From: Sipunculus nudus
Lineage: Eukaryota; Annelida; Sipuncula; Golfingiida; Sipunculidae
Length of the DNA: 64,000 bases
Direction: 5' to 3'
Assembly: GCA_026874595.1 (NCBI GenBank)
Contig: CM049322.1
Location: forward strand, 22,789,400-22,853,399
A program made the position numbers and the translations under genes. Positions 47,617 to 62,600 of this stretch are shown here, piece by piece (position 1 is the stretch's first letter; each line of letters opens with the position of its first letter). The notes beneath the pieces are model-generated. The model was given only the letters and a program-made list of their open reading frames with translations. It made no database searches and was not told the origin of the DNA.

Positions 47617-50600
47617 TATATGAAATGAGATTCATGAAAGAGGCTATCTCTGGTCATTATCCCAGTCAGCTTAATGAGAAATGAGATTCATGGGAGGAGC
47701 TAAGTCTGGTAATTATCCCAGTCAGTTTAATGAGAAATGAGATTCATGAGAGGAGCTAAGTCTGGTAATTATCCTAGTCAGTTTAATGAGAAATGAGATT
47801 CATGAGAGGAGCTTACTCAGGTCATTATACCAGTCAGTTTAATGAGAAATGAGATTCATGAGAGGAGCTAACTCAGGTCATTATCCCAGACAGCTTAATG
47901 AGAAATCAGATTAATGAGAGGAGCTAACTCTGGTGATTATCCCAGTCAGCTTAATGAGAAATGAGATTCACGAGAGGAGCTAACTCAGGTCATTATCCCA
48001 GTCAGTTTAATGAGAAATGAGATTAATGAGAGGAGCTAACTCAGGTCATTATCCCAGTCAGTTTAATGAGAAATGAGATTCATGAGAGGAGCTAAATCAG
48101 GTCATTTTCCAAGACAGCTTAATGAGAAATGAGATTAATGAGAGGAGCTAAGTCTGGTAATTATCCCAGTCAGCTTAATGAGAAATGAGATTCACGAGAG
48201 GAGCTAACTCAGGTCATTATCCCAGTCAGTTTAATGAGAAATGAGATTAATGAGAGGAGCTAACTCAGGTCATTATCCCAGTCAGTTTAATGAGAAATGA
48301 GATTCATGAGAGGAGCTAACTCTGGACATTATCCCAGTCAGTTTAATGAGAAATGAGATTCATGAGAGGAGCTAACTTTGGTGATTATCCTAGACAGTTT
48401 AATGAGAAATGAGATTCATGAGAGAAGCTAACTCTGGACATTATCCCAGTCAGTTTAATGAGAAATAAGATTCATGAGAGGAGCTTACTTTGGTGATTAT
48501 CCCAGTCAGTTTAATGAGAAATGAGATTCACGAGAGGAGATAACTCTGGACATTATCCCAGTCAGTTTAATGAGAAATGAGATTCATGAGAGGAGCTAAC
48601 TCTGGTGATTATCCCAGTCAGCTTAATGAGAAATAAGATTCATGAGAGGAGCTAACTCTGGTGATTATCCCAGTCAGTTTAATGAGAAATGAGATTCATG
48701 AGAGGAGCTAAGTCTGGTAATTATCCCAGTCAGTTTAATGAGAAATGAGATTCATGAGAGGAGCTAACTCAGGTCATTATCCCAGACAGCTTAATGAGAA
48801 ATGAGATTAATGAGAGGAGTTAACTCTGGTGATTATCCCAGTCAGCTTAATGAGAAATGAGATTCACGAGAGGAGCTAACTCAGGTCATTATCCCAGTCA
48901 GTTAAATGAGAAATGAGATTAATGAGAGGAGCTAACTAAGGTCATTATCCCAGTCAGTTTAATGAGAAATGAGATTCATGAGAGGAGCTAACTCAGGTCA
49001 TTTTCCAAGACAGCTTAATGAGAAATGAGATTAATGAGAGGAGCTAAGTCTGGTAATTATCCCAGTCAGCTTAATGAGAAATGAGATTCACGAGAGGAGC
49101 TAACTCAGGTCATTATCCCAGTCAGTTTAATGAGAAATGAGATTAATGAGAGGAGCTAACTCAGGTCATTATCCCAGTCAGTTTAATAAAAAATGAGATT
49201 CATGGGAGGAGCTAACTCTGGACATTATCCCAGTCAGTTTAATGAGAAATGAGATTCATGAGAGGAGCTTACTCAGGTCATTATCCCAGTCAGTTTAATG
49301 AGAAATGAGATTCACGAGAGTAGCTTACTCTGGACATGATCCCAGTCAGTTTAATGAGAAATAAGATTCATGAGAGGAGCTAACTCAGGTCATTATCCCA
49401 GTCAGTTTAATGAGAAATGAGATTCATGAGAGGAGCCAACTCTGGTGATTATCCCAGTCAGTATAATGAGAAATGAGATTCATGAGAGGAGCTAACTCTG
49501 GACATTATCCCAGTCAGTTTAATGAGAAATGAGATTCATGAGAGGAGCTAACTCAGGTCATTATCCCAGTCAGTTTAATGAGAAATGAGATTCATGAGGG
49601 GAGCCAACTCTGGTGATTATCCCAGTCAGTATAATGAGAAATGAGATTCATGAGAGGAGCTAACTCAGGTCATTATCCCAGTCAGCTTAATGAGAAATGA
49701 GATTAATGAGAGGAGCTAATGCAGGTCATTATCCCAGTCAGTTTAATGAGAAATGAGATTCATGAGAGGAGCTAACTCTGGACATTATCCCAGTCAGTTT
49801 GATGAGAAATAAAATTCATGAGAGGAGCTAACTTTGGTGATTATCCCAGTCAGTTTAATGAGAAATGAGATTCACGAGAGGAGCTTACTCAGGTGATTAT
49901 CTCAGTCAGCTTAATGAGAAATGAAATTCACGAGAGGAGCTTACTCAGGTCATTATCCCAGTCAGTTTAATGAGAAATGAGATTAATGAGAGGAGCTAAC
50001 TCAGGTCATTATCCCAGTCAGTTTAATGAGAAATGAGATTCATGAGAGGAGCTAACTCTGGACATTATCCCAGTCAGTTTAATGAGAAATGAGATTAATG
50101 AGAGGAGCTAACTCAGGTCATTATCCCAGTCAGTTTAATGAGAAATGAGATTCATGAGAGGAGCTAACTCTGGACATTATCCTAGTCAGTTTAATGAGAA
50201 ATGAGATTCATGAGAGGAGCTAACTCAGGTCATTATCCCAGTCAGTTTAATGAGAAATGAGATTCATGAGAGGAGCCAACTCTGGTGATTATCCCAGTCA
50301 GTATAATTAGAAATGAGATTCATGAGAGGAGCTAACTCAGGTCATTATCCCAGTCAGCTTAATGAGAAATGAGATTAATGAGAGGAGCTAATGCAGGTCA
50401 TTATTCCAGTCAGTTTAATGAGAAATGAGATTCATGAGAGGAGCTAACTCTGGACATTATCCCAGTCAGTTTGATGAGAAACAAAATTCATCAGAGGAGC
50501 TAACTTTGGTCATTATCCCAGTCAGTTTAATGAGAAATGAGATTCACGAGAGGAGCTAACTCTGGACATTATCCCAGTCAGTTTAATGAGAAATGAGATT

Positions 50601-53600
50601 CATGAGAGGACCTAACTTTGGTGATTATCCCAGTCAGTTTAATGAGAAATGAGATTCATGAGAACAGCTAACTCTGGACATTATCCCAGTCAGTTTAATG
50701 AGAAATGAGATTCATGAGAGGAGCTAAGTCTGGTAATTATCCCAGTCAGTTTAATGAGAAATGAGATTCATGAGAGGAGCTAACTCAGGTCATTATCCCA
50801 ATCAGCTTAATGAGAAATGAGATTAATGAGAGGAGCTAATGCAGGTCATTATCCAAGTCAGTTTAATGAGAAATGAGATTTATGAGAGGAGCTAACTCTG
50901 GACATTATCCCAGTCAGTTTGATGAGAAATAAAATTCATCAGAGGAGCTAACTTTGGTGATTATCCCAGTCAGTTTAATGAGAAATGAGATTCACGAGAG
51001 GAGCTAACTCTGGTGATTATCCCAGTCAGTTTAATGAGAAATGAGATTCATGAGAGGAGCTAAGTCTGGTAATTATCCCAGTCAGTTTAATGAGAAATGA
51101 GATTCATGAGAGGAGCTAACTCAGGTCATTATCCCAGACAGCTTAATGAGAAATGAGATTAATGAGAGGAGTTAACTCTGGTGATTATCCCAGTCAGCTT
51201 AATGAGAAATGAGATTCACGAGAGGAGCTAACTCAGGTCATTATCCCAGTCAGTTAAATGAGAAATGAGATTAATGAGAGGAGCTAACTCAGGTCATTAT
51301 CCCAGTCAGTTTAATGAGAAATGAGATTCATGAGAGGAGCTAACTCAGGTCATTTTCCAAGACAGCTTAATGAGAAATGAGATTAATGAGAGGAGCTAAG
51401 TCTGGTAATTATCCCAGTCAGCTTAATGAGAAATGAGATTCACGAGAGGAGCTAACTCAGGTCATTATCCCAGTCAGTTTAATGAGAAATCAGATTAATG
51501 AGAGGAGCTAACTCAGGTCATTATCCCAGTCAGTTTAATAAAAAATGAGATTCATGGGAGGAGCTAACTCTGGACATTATCCCAGTCAGTTTAATGAGAA
51601 ATGAGATTCATGAGAGGAGCTAACTCAGGTCATTATCCCAGTCAGTTTAATGAGAAATGAGATTCACGAGAGGAGCTTACTCTGGACATTATCCCAGTCA
51701 GTTTAATGAGAAATAAGATTCATGAGAGGAGCTAACTCAGGTCATTATCCCAGTCAGTTTAATGAGAAATGAGATTCATGAGAGGAGCCAACTCTGGTGA
51801 TTATCCCAGTCAGTATAATGAGAAATGAGATTCATGAGAGGAGCTAACTCTGGACATTATCCCAGTCAGTTTAATGAGAAATGAGATTCATGAGAGGAGC
51901 TAACTCAGGTCATTATCCCAGTCAGCTTAATGAGAAATGAGATTAATGAGAGGAGCTAATGCAGGTCATTATCCCAGTCAGTTTAATGAGAAATGAGATT
52001 CATGAGAGGAGCTAACTCTGGACATTACCCCAGTCAGTTTGATGAGAAATAAAATTCATGAGAGGAGCTAACTTTGGTGATTATCCCAGTCAGTTTAATG
52101 AGAAATGAGATTCACGAGAGGAGCTTACTCAGGTGATTATCTCAGTCAGCTTAATGAGAAATGAGACTCACGAGAGGAGCTTACTCAGGTCATTATCCCA
52201 GTCAGTTTAATGAGAAATGAGATTAATGAGAGGAGCTAACTCAGGTCATTATCCCAGTCAGTTTAATGAGAAATGAGATTCATGAGAGGAGCTAACTCTG
52301 GACATTATCCCAGTCAGTTTAATGAGAAATGAGATTAATGAGAGGAGCTAACTCAGGTCATTATCCCAGTCAGTTTAATGAGAAATGAGATTCATGAGAG
52401 GAGCTAACTCTGGACATTATCCTAGTCAGTTTAATGAGAAATGAGATTCATGAGAGGAGCTAACTCAGGTCATTATCCCAGTCAGTTTAATGAGAAATGA
52501 GATTCATGAGAGGAGCCAACTCTGGTGATTATCCCAGTCAGTATAATGAGAAATGAGATTCATGAGAGGAGCTAACTCAGGTCATTATCCCAGTCAGCTT
52601 AATGAGAAATGAGATTAATGAGAGGAGCTAATGCAGGTCATTATCCCAGTCAGTTTAATGAGAAATGAGATTAATGAGAACAGCTAACTCTGGACATTAT
52701 CCCAGTCAGTTTAATGAGAAATAAGTTTCATGAGAGGAGCTAACTTAAGTGATTTTCCCAGTCAGTTTTATGAGAAATGAGTTTCATGAGAGGAGCTAAC
52801 TCTGGACATTATCCCAGTCAGTTTAATGAGAAATGAGATTCATGAGAGGAGCTTACTCTGGTGATTATCCCACTCAGCTTAATGAGAAATAAGATTTATG
52901 AGAGGAGCTAACTCTGGTTATTATCCCAGTCAGTTTAATGAGAAATGAGATTCATGAGAGGAGCTAACTTTGGTGATTATCCCAGACAGTTTAATGAGAA
53001 ATGAGGTTCATGAGAGAAGCTAACTCTGGACATTTTCCCAGTCAGTTTAATGAGATATAAGATTCATGAGAGGAGCTTACTTTGGTGATTATCCTAGTCA
53101 GTTTAATGAGAAATGAGATTCACGAGAGGAGCTAACTCTGGACATTATCCCAGTCAGTTTAATGAGAAATGAGATTCATGAGAGGAGCTAACTCTGGTGA
53201 TTATCCCAGTCAGTTTAATGAGAAATGAGATTCATGAGAGGAGCTAACTCAGGTGATTATCCCAGTCAGTTTAACGAGAAATGAGATTCACGAGAGGAGC
53301 TTACTCTGGACATTATCCCAGTCAGTTTAATGTGAAATGAGATTAATGAGAGGAGCTAACTCAGGTCATTATCCCAGTCAGTTTAATGAGAAATGAGATT
53401 CATGAGAGGAGCTTACTCAGTTTAATTTTCCCAGAAAGCTTAATGAGAAATGAGACTAATGAGAGGAGCTAACTCTGGTGATTATCTCAGTCAGCTTAAT
53501 GAGAAATGAGATTCACGAGAGGAGCTTACTCAGGTCATTATCCCAGTCAGTTTAATGAGAAATGAGATTAATGAGAGGAGCTAACTCAGGTCATTATCCC

Positions 53601-56600
53601 AGTCAGTTTAATGAGAAATGAGATTCATGAGAGGAGCTAACTCTGGACATTATCCCAGTCAGTTTAATGAGAAATGAGATTAATGAGAGGAGCTAACTCA
53701 GGTCATTATCTCAGTCAGTTTAATGAGAAATGAGATTCATGAGAGGAGCTAACTCTGGACATTATCCCAGTCAGTTTAATGAGAAATGAGATTCATGAGA
53801 GGAGCTAACTCAGGTCATTATCCCAGTCAGTTTAATGAGAAATGAGATTCATGAGAGGAGCCAACTCTGGTGATTATCCCAGTCAGTATAATGAGAAATG
53901 AGATTCATGAGAGGAGCTAACTCTGGACATTATCCCAGTCAGTTTAATGAGAAATGAGATTCATGAGAGGAGCTAACTCAGGTCATTATCCCAGTCAGTT
54001 TAATGAGAAATGAGATTCATGAGAGGAGCCAACTCTGGTGATTATCCCAGTCAGTATAATGAGAAATGAGATTCATGAGAGGAGCTAACTCAGGTCATTA
54101 TCCCAGTCAGCTTAATGAGAAATGAGATTAATGAGAGGAGCTAATGCAGGTCATTATCCCAGTCAGTTTAATGAGAAATGAGATTCATGAGAGGAGCTAA
54201 CTCTGGACATTATCCCAGTCAGTTTGATGAGAAATAAAATTCATGAGAGGAGCTAACTTTGGTGATTATCCCAGTCAGTTTAATGAGAAATGAGATTCAC
54301 GAGAGGAGCTTACTCAGGTGATTATCTCAGTCAGCTTAATGAGAAATGAGATTCACGAGAGGAGCTTACTCAGGTCATTATCCCAGTCAGTTTAATGAGA
54401 AATGAGATTCACGAGAGGAGCTTACTCAGGTGATTATCTCAGTCAGCTTAATGAGAAATGAGATTCACGAGAGGAGCTAATGCAGGTCATTATCCCAGTC
54501 AGTTTAATGAGAAATGAGATTCATGAGAGGAGCTAACTCTGGACATTTTCCCAGTCAGTTTAATGAGATATAAGATTCATGAGAGGAGCTTACTTTGGTG
54601 ATTATCCTAGTCAGTTTAATGAGAAATGAGATTCACGAGAGGAGCTAACTCAGGTCATTATCCCAGTCAGCTTAATGAGAAATGAGATTAATGAGAGGAG
54701 CTAATGCAGGTCATTATCCCAGTCAGTTTAATGAGAAATGAGATTCATGAGAGGAGCTAACTCTGGACATTATCCCAGTCAGTTTGATGAGAAACAAAAT
54801 TCATCAGAGGAGCTAACTTTGGTCATTATCCCAGTCAGTTTAATGAGAAATGAGATTCACGAGAGGAGCTTACTCAGGTGATTATCTCAGTCAGCTTAAT
54901 GAGAAATGAGATTCACGAGAGGAGCTTACTCAGGTCATTATCCCAGTCAGTTTAATGAGAAATGAGATTCACGAGAGGAGCTTACTCAGGTGATTATCTC
55001 AGTCAGCTTAATGAGAAATGAGATTCACGAGAGGAGCTAATGCAGGTCATTATCCCAGTCAGTTTAATGAGAAATGAGATTCATGAGAGGAGCTAACTCT
55101 GGACATTTTCCCAGTCAGTTTAATGAGATATAAGATTCATGAGAGGAGCTTACTTTGGTGATTATCCTAGTCAGTTTAATGAGAAATGAGATTCACGAGA
55201 GGAGCTAACTCAGGTCATTATCCCAGTCAGCTTAATGAGAAATGAGATTAATGAGAGGAGCTAATGCAGGTCATTATCCCAGTCAGTTTAATGAGAAATG
55301 AGATTCATGAGAGGAGCTAACTCTGGACATTATCCCAGTCAGTTTGATGAGAAACAAAATTCATCAGAGGAGCTAACTTTGGTCATTATCCCAGTCAGTT
55401 TAATGAGAAATGAGATTCACGAGAGGAGCTAACTCTGGACATTATCCCAGTCAGTTTAATGAGAAATGAGATTCATGAGAGGACCTAACTTTGGTGATTA
55501 TCCCAGTCAGTTTAATGAGAAATGAGATTAATGAGAACAGCTAACTCTGGACATTATCCCAGTCAGTTTAATGAGAAATAAGTTTCATGAGAGGAGCTAA
55601 CTTAAGTGATTTTCCCAGTCAGTTTTATGAGAAATGAGTTTCATGAGAGGAGCTAACTCTGGACATTATCCCAGTCAGTTTAATGAGAAATGAGATTCAT
55701 GAGAGGAGCTTACTCTGGTGATTATCCCACTCAGCTTAATGAGAAATAAGATTTATGAGAGGAGCTAACTCTGGTTATTATCCCAGTCAGTTTAATGAGA
55801 AATGAGATTCATGAGAGGAGCTAACTTTGGTGATTATCCCAGACAGTTTAATGAGAAATGAGGTTCATGAGAGAAGCTAACTCTGGACATTTTCCCAGTC
55901 AGTTTAATGAGATATAAGATTCATGAGAGGAGCTTACTTTGGTGATTATCCTAGTCAGTTTAATGAGAAATGAGATTCACGAGAGGAGCTAACTCTGGAC
56001 ATTATCCCAGTCAGTTTAATGAGAAATGAGATTCATGAGAGGAGCTAACTCTGGTGATTATCCCAGTCAGTTTAATGAGAAATGAGATTCATGAGAGGAG
56101 CTAACTCAGGTGATTATCCCAGTCAGTTTAACGAGAAATGAGATTCACGAGAGGAGCTTACTCTGGACATTATCCCAGTCAGTTTAATGTGAAATGAGAT
56201 TAATGAGAGGAGCTAACTCAGGTCATTATCCCAGTCAGTTTAATGAGAAATGAGATTCATGAGAGGAGCTTACTCAGTTTAATTTTCCCAGAAAGCTTAA
56301 TGAGAAATGAGACTAATGAGAGGAGCTAACTCTGGTGATTATCTCAGTCAGCTTAATGAGAAATGAGATTCACGAGAGGAGCTTACTCAGGTCATTATCC
56401 CAGTCAGTTTAATGAGAAATGAGATTAATGAGAGGAGCTAACTCAGGTCATTATCCCAGTCAGTTTAATGAGAAATGAGATTCATGAGAGGAGCTAACTC
56501 TGGACATTATCCCAGTCAGTTTAATGAGAAATGAGATTAATGAGAGGAGCTAACTCAGGTCATTATCTCAGTCAGTTTAATGAGAAATGAGATTCATGAG

Positions 56601-59600
56601 AGGAGCTAACTCTGGACATTATCCCAGTCAGTTTAATGAGAAATGAGATTCATGAGAGGAGCTAACTCAGGTCATTATCCCAGTCAGTTTAATGAGAAAT
56701 GAGATTCATGAGAGGAGCCAACTCTGGTGATTATCCCAGTCAGTATAATGAGAAATGAGATTCATGAGAGGAGCTAACTCTGGACATTATCCCAGTCAGT
56801 TTAATGAGAAATGAGATTCATGAGAGGAGCTAACTCAGGTCATTATCCCAGTCAGTTTAATGAGAAATGAGATTCATGAGAGGAGCCAACTCTGGTGATT
56901 ATCCCAGTCAGTATAATGAGAAATGAGATTCATGAGAGGAGCTAACTCAGGTCATTATCCCAGTCAGCTTAATGAGAAATGAGATTAATGAGAGGAGCTA
57001 ATGCAGGTCATTATCCCAGTCAGTTTAATGAGAAATGAGATTCATGAGAGGAGCTAACTCTGGACATTATCCCAGTCAGTTTGATGAGAAATAAAATTCA
57101 TGAGAGGAGCTAACTTTGGTGATTATCCCAGTCAGTTTAATGAGAAATGAGATTCACGAGAGGAGCTTACTCAGGTGATTATCTCAGTCAGCTTAATGAG
57201 AAATGAGATTCACGAGAGGAGCTTACTCAGGTCATTATCCCAGTCAGTTTAATGAGAAATGAGATTAATGAGAGGAGCTAACTCAGGTCATTATCCCAGT
57301 CAGTTTAATGAGAAATGAGATTCATGAGAGGAGCTAACTCTGGACATTATCCCAGTCAGTTTAATGAGAAATGAGATTAATGAGAGGAGCTAACTCAGGT
57401 CATTATCCAAGTCAGTTTAATGAGAAATGAGATTCATGAGAGGAGCTAACTCTGGACATTATCCTAGTCAGTTTAATGAGAAATGAGATTCATGAGAGGA
57501 GCTAACTCAGGTCATTATCCCAGTCAGTTTAATGAGAAATGAGATTCATGAGAGGAGCCAACTCTGGTGATTATCCCAGTCAGTATAATTAGAAATGAGA
57601 TTCATGAGAGGAGCTAACTCAGGTCATTATCCCAGTCAGCTTAATGAGAAATGAGATTAATGAGAGGAGCTAATGCAGGTCATTATCCCAGTCAGTTTAA
57701 TGAGAAATGAGATTCATGAGAGGAGCTAACTCTGGACATTATCCCAGTCAGTTTGATGAGAAACAAAATTCATCAGAGGAGCTAACTTTGGTCATTATCC
57801 CAGTCAGTTTAATGAGAAATGAGATTCACGAGAGGAGCTAACTCTGGACATTATCCCAGTCAGTTTAATGAGAAATGAGATTCATGAGAGGACCTAACTT
57901 TGGTGATTATCCCAGTCAGTTTAATGAGAAATGAGATTCATGAGAACAGCTAACTCTGGACATTATCCCAGTCAGTTTAATGAGAAATAAGTTTCATGAG
58001 AGGAGCTAACTTAAGTGATTATCCCAGTCAGTTTAATGAGAAATGAGTTTCATGAGAGGAGCTAACTCTGGACATTATCCCAGTCAGTTTAATGAGAAAT
58101 GAGATTCATGAGAGGAGCTTACTCTGGTGATTATCCCACTCAGCTTAATGAGAAATAAGATTTATGAGAGGAGCTAACTCTGGTTATTATCCCAGTCAGT
58201 TTAATGAGAAATGAGATTCATGAGAGGAGCTAACTTTGGTGATTATCCCAGACAGTTTAATGAGAAATGAGGTTCATGAGAGAAGCTAACTCTGGACATT
58301 TTCCCAGTCAGTTTAATGAGATATAAGATTCATGAGAGGAGCTAACTTTGGTGATTATCCCAGTCAGTTTAATGAGAAATGAGATTCACGAGAGGAGCTT
58401 ACTCAGGTGATTATCTCAGTCAGCTTAATGAGAAATGAGATTCACGAGAGGAGCTTACTCATGTCATTATCCCAGTCAGTTTAATGAGAAATGAGATTAA
58501 TGAGAGGAGCTAACTCAGGTCATTATCCCAGTCAGTTTAATGAGAAATGAGATTCATGAGAGGAGCTAACTCTGGACATTATCCCAGTCAGTTTAATGAG
58601 AAATGAGATTAATGAGAGGAGCTAACTCAGGTCATTATCCCAGTCAGTTTAATGAGAAATGAGATTCATGAGAGGAGCTAACTCTGGACATTATCCTAGT
58701 CAGTTTAATGAGAAATGAGATTCATGAGAGGAGCTAACTCAGGTCATTATCCCAGTCAGTTTAATGAGAAATGAGATTCATGAGAGGAGCCAACTCTGGT
58801 GATTATCCCAGTCAGTATAATGAGAAATGAGATTCATGAGAGGAGCTAACTCAGGTCATTATCCCAGTCAGCTTAATGAGAAATGAGATTAAAGAGAGGA
58901 GCTAATGCAGGTCATTATCCCAGTCAGTTTAATGAGAAATGAGATTCATGAGAGGAGCTAACTCTGGACATTATCCCAGTCAGTTTGATGAGAAACAAAA
59001 TTCATCAGAGGAGCTAACTTTGGTCATTATCCCGGTCAGTTTAATGAGAAATGAGATTCACGAGAGGAGCTAACTCTGGACATTATCCCAGTCAGTTTAA
59101 TGAGAAATGAGATTCATGAGAGGACCTAACTTTGGTGATTATCCCAGTCAGTTTAATGAGAAATGAGATTCATGAGAACAGCTAACTCTGGACATTATCC
59201 CAGTCAGTTTAATGAGAAATAAGTTTCATGAGAGGAGCTAACTTAAGTGATTATCCCAGTCAGTTTAATGAGAAATGAGTTTCATGAGAGGAGCTAACTC
59301 TGGACATTATCCCAGTCAGTTTAATGAGAAATGAGATTCATGAGAGGAGCTTACTCTGGTGATTATCCCACTCAGCTTAATGAGAAATAAGATTTATGAG
59401 AGGAGCTAACTCTGGTTATTATCCCAGTCAGTTTAATGAGAAATGAGATTCATGAGAGGAGCTAACTTTGGTGATTATCCCAGACAGTTTAATGAGAAAT
59501 GAGGTTCATGAGAGAAGCTAACTCTGGACATTTTCCCAGTCAGTTTAATGAGATATAAGATTCATGAGAGGAGCTTACTTTGGTGATTATCCTAGTCAGT

Positions 59601-62600
59601 TTAATGAGAAATGAGATTCACGAGAGGAGCTAACTCTGGACATTATCCCAGTCAGTTTAATGAGAAATGAGATTCATGAGAGGAGCTAACTCTGGTGATT
59701 ATCCCAGTCAGTTTAATGAGAAATGAGATTCATGAGAGAAGCTAACTCAGGTGATTATCCCAGTCAGTTTAATGAGAAATGAGATTCACGAGAGGAGCTT
59801 ACTCTGGACATTATCCCAGTCAGTTTAATGTGAAATGAGATTAATGAGAGGAGCTAACTCAGGTCATTATCCCAGTCAGTTTAATGAGAAATGAGATTCA
59901 TGAGAGGAGCTTACTCAGTTTAATTTTCCCAGAAAGCTTAATGAGAAATGAGACTAATGAGAGGAGCTAACTCTGGTGATTATCTCAGTCAGCTTAATGA
60001 GAAATGAGATTCACGAGAGGAGCTTACTCAGGTCATTATCCCAGTCAGTTTAATGAGAAATGAGATTAATGAGAGGAGCTAACTCAGGTCATTATCCCAG
60101 TCAGTTTAATGAGAAATGAGATTCATGAGAGGAGCTAACTCTGGACATTATCCCAGTCAGTTTAATGAGAAATGAGATTAATGAGAGGAGCTAACTCAGG
60201 TCATTATCCCAGTCAGTTTAATGAGAAATGAGATTCATGAGAGGAGCTAACTCTGGACATTATCCCAGTCAGTTTAATGAGAAATGAGATTCATGAGAGG
60301 AGCAAACTCTGGTGATTATCCCAGTCAGTATAATGAGAAATGAGATTCATGAGAGGAGCTAACTCAGGTCATTATCCCAATCAGCTTAATGAGAAATGAG
60401 ATTAATGAGAGGAGCTAATGCAGGTCATTATCCAAGTCAGTTTAATGAGAAATGAGATTTATGAGAGGAGCTAACTCTGGACATTATCCCAGTCAGTTTG
60501 ATGAGAAATAAAATTCATCAGAGGAGCTAACTTTGGTGATTATCCCAGTCAGTTTAATGAGAAATGAGATTCACGAGAGGAGCTAACTCTGGTGATTATC
60601 CCAGTCAGTTTAATGAGAAATGAGATTCATGAGAGGAGCTAACTCAGGTCATTATCCCAGACAGCTTAATGAGAAATGAGATTAATGAGAGGAGTTAACT
60701 CTGGTGATTATCCCAGTCAGCTTAATGAGAAATGAGATTCACGAGAGGAGCTAACTCAGGTCATTATCCCAGTCAGTTAAATGAGAAATGAGATTAATGA
60801 GAGGAGCTAACTCAGGTCATTATCCCAGTCAGTTTAATGAGAAATGAGATTCATGAGAGGAGCTAACTCAGGTCATTTTCCAAGACAGCTTAATGAGAAA
60901 TGAGATTAATGAGAGGAGCTAAGTCTGGTAATTATCCCAGTCAGCTTAATTAGAAATGAGATTCACGAGAGGAGCTAACTCAGGTCATTATCCCAGTCAG
61001 TTTAATGAGAAATGAGATTAATGAGAGGAGCTAACTCAGGTCATTATCCCAGTCAGTTTAATAAAAAATGAGATTCATGGGAGGAGCTAACTCTGGACAT
61101 TATCCCAGTCAGTTTAATGAGAAATGAGATTCATGAGAGAAGCTAACTCAGGTGATTATCCCAGTCAGTTTAATGAGAAATGAGATTCACGACAGGAGCT
61201 TACTCTGGACATTATCCCAGTCAGTTTAATGTGAAATGAGATTAATGAGAGGAGCTAACTCAGGTCATTATCCCAGTCAGTTTAATGAGAAATGAGATTC
61301 ATGAGAGGAGCTTACTCAGTTTAATTTTCCCAGAAAGCTTAATGAGAAATGAGACTAATGAGAGGAGCTAACTCTGGTGATTATCTCAGTCAGCTTAATG
61401 AGAAATGAGATTCACGAGAGGAGCTTACTCAGGTCATTATCCCAGTCAGTTTAATGAGAAATGAGATTAATGAGAGGAGCTAACTCAGGTCATTATCCCA
61501 GTCAGTTTAATGAGAAATGAGATTCATGAGAGGAGCTAACTCTGGACATTATCCCAGTCAGTTTAATGAGAAATGAGATTAATGAGAGGAGCTAACTCAG
61601 GTCATTATCCCAGTCAGTTTAATGAGAAATGAGATTCATGAGAGGAGCTAACTCTGGACATTATCCCAGTCAGTTTAATGAGAAATGAGATTCATGAGAG
61701 GAGCCAACTCTGGTGATTATCCCAGTCAGTATAATGAGAAATGAGATTCATGAGAGGAGCTAACTCAGGTCATTATCCCAATCAGCTTAATGAGAAATGA
61801 GATTAATGAGAGGAGCTAATGCAGGTCATTATCCAAGTCAGTTTAATGAGAAATGAGATTTATGAGAGGAGCTAACTCTGGACATTATCCCAGTCAGTTT
61901 GATGAGAAATAAAATTCATCAGAGGAGCTAACTTTGGTGATTATCCCAGTCAGTTTAATGAGAAATGAGATTCACGAGAGGAGCTAACTCTGGTGATTAT
62001 CCCAGTCAGTTTAATGAGAAATGAGATTCATGAGAGGAGCTAACTCAGGTCATTATCCCAGACAGCTTAATGAGAAATGAGATTAATGAGAGGAGTTAAC
62101 TCTGGTGATTATCCCAGTCAGCTTAATGAGAAATGAGATTCACGAGAGGAGCTAACTCAGGTCATTATCCCAGTCAGTTAAATGAGAAATGAGATTAATG
62201 AGAGGAGCTAACTCAGGTCATTATCCCAGTCAGTTTAATGAGAAATGAGATTCATGAGAGGAGCTAACTCAGGTCATTTTCCAATACAGCTTAATGAGAA
62301 ATGAGATTAATGAGAGGAGCTAAGTCTGGTAATTATCCCAGTCAGCTTAATGAGAAATGAGATTCACGAGAGGAGCTAACTCAGGTCATTATCCCAGTCA
62401 GTTTAATGAGAAATGAGATTAATGAGAGGAGCTAACTCAGGTCATTATCCCAGTCAGTTTAATAAAAAATGAGATTCATGGGAGGAGCTAACTCTGGACA
62501 TTATCCCAGTCAGTTTAATGAGAAATGAGATTCATGAGAGGAGCTAACTCAGGTCATTATCCCAGTCAGTTTAATGAGAAATGAGATTCACGAGAGGAGC

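Noticed and set aside
47502-47684. 60-codon Ile/Tyr-repeat frame
   Set aside because: It is the translated (AT)n microsatellite.
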